From Melioribacter sp. (GTDB lineage: Bacteria > Bacteroidota > Ignavibacteria > Ignavibacteriales > Melioribacteraceae): 8,471 nt of DNA. The notes under the pieces are model-generated. The model searched no databases. It saw only the letters and a program-made list of their open reading frames with translations, and was not told where the DNA came from. Positions within the stretch are counted from its first letter, which is position 1. Every line of letters begins with the position of its first letter. Where the stretch lies: contig JAENZU010000117.1 in NCBI GenBank assembly GCA_016841125.1, forward strand, positions 1 through 8,471, written 5' to 3'. Shown one piece after another: positions 5,442-8,471 of the stretch. A program made the translations under genes and the position numbers.

Positions 5442-7256
5442 ATGCGAAGAAAATCTAAAATATTTTTTTTGATTCTTATTCTCATATTAACTGATGTTTA
5501 TTCCCAGGAAAATTACATAGTTAGAAGCATATCTTTTGAAGGTAATAATACTTTATCGGCAGACATACTATTGGAGCAAATGGAGCATTACGGCACAAGC
5601 TGGTTCTCCGATGTTTTACTTTTTCAAGATCCATATTTATTCAGCAGAGAACTGTTTAATTCAGATAAGAAGCGGATAATCCAGCATTATCAAAGAGAGG
5701 GATTTATTGATGCTGAAATAAACAGTGTGGTGTTCAATAGAGATGATGAAAGTAAAACAGTTGATATCATTATAAAAATTATTGAGGGCAAACCAATTGT
5801 AATTAATCAAATAAGTATAAGTGTTGACAGCTCGGATTCTATTCCGAATACTTCAAAGATAAAAGAGAGGCTGGCTTTAAAAGAAGGCAGGCGATTCAGG
5901 GATATTCTAATATCAAATGATAAAAATGAGATCATTAATACTTTTTTTAATAGTGGATTTCCTTACGTTAAAGCATCTTACTCACTTGAGTTAGATACAA
6001 CAAATAATTTAGTAAGTATAAGTTGGGAAGTTGTACCTGGCCAATTATCCAAATTCGGAAGCGTGAAAATTGAAGGGAACGAAAGGACAGAGAGTGAACT
6101 GATAAAGGAAAAGATTACATTTGAACCGGGGCAAATTTATGACGGTGCTGAATTGAATAGATCACAAAAAATGATTTACAATTTAGGGCTATTCCATATT
6201 GTGTCTGTAAACGCTATGTTCAATGAAAGCGAATCGGCTGATATACCTATAAACATTAAGCTAGAAGAGGCTCCACAGTTCAGCACAAAATTTGGAATTG
6301 GTTATGGGCGCGATGAAAAATTCAGGGTATCACTCAGTCAAGGGTGGCTTGGATTTCTGGGCGGCGCAAGACAACTCAGGTTTGATGCAAAACATTCCGC
6401 ATTGGAACCTTATAATTTTAGAATTAATTTTTTGCAGCCCGATTTCATTTGGGAATTTACAAACCTTTCCTTTGGTCCTTATATTTATAGACAGACCGAG
6501 CCTGGCTTTACTCTTAACAGATTGGGGGGAAACATTAGTCTGCAGAGACCTTTAGTTTGGGATATTTTCGGTTCCGTTAAATATACTTTCGAAAGAAGTG
6601 ATCTCGATACCAACAGTATTTCACCTGAGGAGCTGCTTAAATTTAACATCAGCCAGATTTATAACAAATCAAGTATTGAACTCGGTTTTGAAAGGGTCAC
6701 TTCCGAGCCTACATTCTCCCCAATTTCTGGCTCTTTTGCTTCCATTGCTTTCCACTATTCAGGATTAGGACTAAACAGCAAGTATCATTTTTTCCGCCCC
6801 TCATTTGATTTTAGAAAATATAATGCCTTGTTCGACTGGCTGACAGTAGCGTTAAGAATAAAAGCCGGTTCAATATTTTCAAATGACGATGATGGTTTTG
6901 TCCCGTACGAGGAAAGATTTTATTCCGGCGGCAGTTCATCCAATAGAGGCTGGGGCAGGGCAGAGTTGGGTCCGAAAGACGATGAAGGTCAGCCACTCGG
7001 CGGCAAAAGTGTTTTAGAGAATAATATCGAATTCCGCTATCCCATCTATTCAATTGTTTCGGGTGTCGCGTTTTTAGATTTCGGAAATGTCTGGCAATCT
7101 GAATTTACTTATAAGTTAGATGACTTAAGATACGCCTCGGGACTCGGGATAAGAGTTGATACCCCAATAGGTCCGGTAAGACTAGATGTTGCTACACCAA
7201 TTTACGAAGGTGCAGCAAAGGTGCAGTATTTCATTAGTGTTGGACACGCTTTTTAA
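5442..7256 (+). CDS. BamA/TamA family (Omp85) outer membrane assembly protein
   Basis: From the ATG at 5442 this is 604 residues: a signal peptide (MRRKSKIF, hydrophobic LILILIL, end near VYSQ, residue 22) and three POTRA domains at about 24-115, 118-199 and 204-276. POTRA landmarks are IRSISFEGN-type starts (VRSISFEGNNTLSADIL; FGSVKIEGNERTESELI) and the G(F/Y)xxAxV/I turns (EGFIDAEI, SGFPYVKASY). A 16-strand-type barrel fills about 280-604 and ends in an aromatic residue (SVGHAF). The lid-loop signature is present as FYSGGSSSNRGWG (RGW 502-504, equivalent to the VRGF/Y motif of Omp85 proteins). Three POTRAs and about 600 residues fit TamA better than five-POTRA BamA, and the gene three bases downstream is TamB-like. 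It would insert or translocate outer-membrane proteins, or together with TamB support lipid or protein transport across the periplasm. An alternative TTG start at 5421 would add seven residues; neither start has a well-spaced ribosome site. Confidence 0.92.
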   Translation: MRRKSKIFFLILILILTDVYSQENYIVRSISFEGNNTLSADILLEQMEHYGTSWFSDVLLFQDPYLFSRELFNSDKKRIIQHYQREGFIDAEINSVVFNRDDESKTVDIIIKIIEGKPIVINQISISVDSSDSIPNTSKIKERLALKEGRRFRDILISNDKNEIINTFFNSGFPYVKASYSLELDTTNNLVSISWEVVPGQLSKFGSVKIEGNERTESELIKEKITFEPGQIYDGAELNRSQKMIYNLGLFHIVSVNAMFNESESADIPINIKLEEAPQFSTKFGIGYGRDEKFRVSLSQGWLGFLGGARQLRFDAKHSALEPYNFRINFLQPDFIWEFTNLSFGPYIYRQTEPGFTLNRLGGNISLQRPLVWDIFGSVKYTFERSDLDTNSISPEELLKFNISQIYNKSSIELGFERVTSEPTFSPISGSFASIAFHYSGLGLNSKYHFFRPSFDFRKYNALFDWLTVALRIKAGSIFSNDDDGFVPYEERFYSGGSSSNRGWGRAELGPKDDEGQPLGGKSVLENNIEFRYPIYSIVSGVAFLDFGNVWQSEFTYKLDDLRYASGLGIRVDTPIGPVRLDVATPIYEGAAKVQYFISVGHAF

Positions 7257-7259
7257 TAA

Positions 7260-8471
7260 ATGAAGAAAATTTTAAAAATATCGGGATACTTTTTTGCTGC
7301 AGTTTTTGCAATTGCAATTTTACTGGTCTTATTCACACAGACAGGCTGGTTTAAGGATATTGTTAAAGACCAAGTAGAATCTATTGCCAACGAAAATTTA
7401 AACGGTACTTTGAGCATCGGTGAAATTGAAGGCAGCATTTTCGGTGATCTTCAAATTTACGATATTAGAATTATTCAAAATGATTCAACATTCCTTTACT
7501 GCAGGGGATTAGGACTAGACTATAGTTTAGCCGGCATTCTGTCAAACAACATTAAAATTAATTTTATAATTGTTGATTCGCTATACCTTAATCTAAAGCA
7601 AATTGACGATTCAACTTGGAATGCAATGCGACTAGTTAAACCCTCTGATAAAGCTGAGCCGGATACATCAGCGAGCGATTTTGATTGGTCAATATTTTTA
7701 AATCTATTTGAAATCAGAAAATCCAAAATAAATATTGATGCATTGGATACTGCCTCTGTGATACCCGAAGAAATCCGAGATATTAATCTAAAAGCTTCAG
7801 CTTCAATTACACCCGAAACAAAACAATTGAAAATCGGTCACTTCAGTTTGAATACAAGTTCTCCCTATATGACCCTCCGAGATTTACTGCTTGATGTAAA
7901 AATGAAAGGAGAGAAAGTAGAACTTCAAAATTTGAGCATCGAAACATCAGCCAATAAAATCAATATGTCTGGCGAGTATTTTGTCGACAACTCGGGTATA
8001 TCAAACTTAAGCTTTATAACTTCACCCATTAATTTTAATGAATTTAAAAGTTTTCTGCCGGGTATAAATATTAATGGTAGTCCAATAATCACGATGAGCG
8101 GAAAATATCAAAATAGTGATGCAGAATTTAAAGTTAACATCAGCGAAAATTTACAGATGGCTGAGATCACGGCAAATATAAATGATTTGAATTCCAAACC
8201 TTCGTATCAAATTCAATCAACGATTAGCAATATAAATGCCGGATACTGGCTCAATGATTCTTCAATGACGACAGACATTAATGCTTTTCTAAAAATCGTG
8301 GGAAGTGGAACTTCATTGGAAGATATTAACCTCAATGCCGATATGAATATTTATGATTCAAAATTAATTAATAGAACTTTAAACACGCTTTCGCTTAATG
8401 CTAAACTTGACAGGAATAATGTTGAGACGAATATCAAATTAATATCGGATTTCGGTTCACTCGATGGGTTG
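7260..8471 (+). CDS. TamB/AsmA-like translocation and assembly module protein (3' partial)
   Basis: The frame is open for 404 codons from the ATG at 7260 to the window edge. The tandem stops TAATAA precede the ATG, with the first belonging to the Omp85 gene, so spacing is three bases and translational coupling is likely; no Shine-Dalgarno site is visible. The N-terminus has KK followed by one membrane segment (about 8-26, FFAAVFAIAILLVLF), an inner-membrane anchor leaving the rest in the periplasm. The following part matches the TamB/AsmA N-terminal pattern: WFKDIVKDQVESIANENLNG, then LSIGEIEGSIFGDLQIYDIRI (51-71), then LGLDYSLAGILSNNIKI and VDSLYLNLKQ. Beyond about 140 the sequence is repetitive beta-strand material (LKASASITP, VELQNLSIETSANKINMSGEY, ITMSGKYQNSD), consistent with the long beta-groove of this family. 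The diagnostic C-terminal DUF490 domain lies outside the window, so TamB over a generic AsmA-like protein is inferred mainly from its Omp85 neighbour. Confidence 0.82.
   Translation, partial: MKKILKISGYFFAAVFAIAILLVLFTQTGWFKDIVKDQVESIANENLNGTLSIGEIEGSIFGDLQIYDIRIIQNDSTFLYCRGLGLDYSLAGILSNNIKINFIIVDSLYLNLKQIDDSTWNAMRLVKPSDKAEPDTSASDFDWSIFLNLFEIRKSKINIDALDTASVIPEEIRDINLKASASITPETKQLKIGHFSLNTSSPYMTLRDLLLDVKMKGEKVELQNLSIETSANKINMSGEYFVDNSGISNLSFITSPINFNEFKSFLPGININGSPIITMSGKYQNSDAEFKVNISENLQMAEITANINDLNSKPSYQIQSTISNINAGYWLNDSSMTTDINAFLKIVGSGTSLEDINLNADMNIYDSKLINRTLNTLSLNAKLDRNNVETNIKLISDFGSLDGL

Noticed and set aside
6292..6555. Plus-strand out-of-frame reading frame inside the Omp85 gene, and minus-strand frames at 6811-7053, 7253-7438 and 7520-7726
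   Set aside because: All lie inside well-supported genes and show no domain, signal peptide or ribosome site.

Overview
The window is AT-rich bacterial DNA that best fits an Ignavibacteria-type or related member of the Bacteroidota/Chlorobiota group. The main evidence is the C-terminal secretion domain with a YPNPFNPST motif (type IX secretion, typical of this part of the tree), together with a DUF4197 protein, a thrombospondin-type-3-repeat surface protein and an Omp85 protein paired with a TamB-like gene. The assignment comes from protein motifs, not from a database search. Nearly every gene concerns the cell envelope.

Layout: (1) 2-865 (+) is the 3' end of a secreted protein with two carboxypeptidase-regulatory-like folds and a type IX sorting domain, followed by a strong intrinsic terminator at 926-951. 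(2) 961-2964 (-) is a membrane-anchored histidine kinase with three PAS domains, one carrying a cysteine cluster; no response regulator is visible. (3) 3216-3947 (-) is an exported DUF4197 protein of unknown function with a clear ribosome binding site and a plausible promoter. (4) 3987-4168 is a short intergenic stretch with a perfect hairpin and a sequence resembling one end of an insertion element. (5) 4169-5218 (-) is a predicted outer-membrane beta-barrel with a C-terminal tail of calcium-binding repeats. It starts at TTG and ends where related proteins often continue into an OmpA peptidoglycan-binding domain. (6) 5219-5441 is a very AT-rich divergent promoter region with a 60-bp imperfect dyad. 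(7) 5442-7256 (+) is a three-POTRA Omp85 protein (TamA/BamA family). (8) Three bases later, 7260-8471 (+) is the N-terminal 404 residues of a TamB/AsmA-like protein that runs off the window.

Genes 7 and 8 almost certainly form an operon for a translocation-and-assembly module: an outer-membrane barrel plus an inner-membrane-anchored, periplasm-spanning partner. The remaining genes look like a loose collection of envelope and signalling genes rather than one pathway. I see no CRISPR array, tRNA, rRNA, prophage or intact mobile element, and no convincing novel multi-gene system. The points most worth a second look are the cysteine-bearing PAS domain, the repeat protein without an OmpA domain beside a possible insertion-element relic, and the dyad between the divergent envelope genes.
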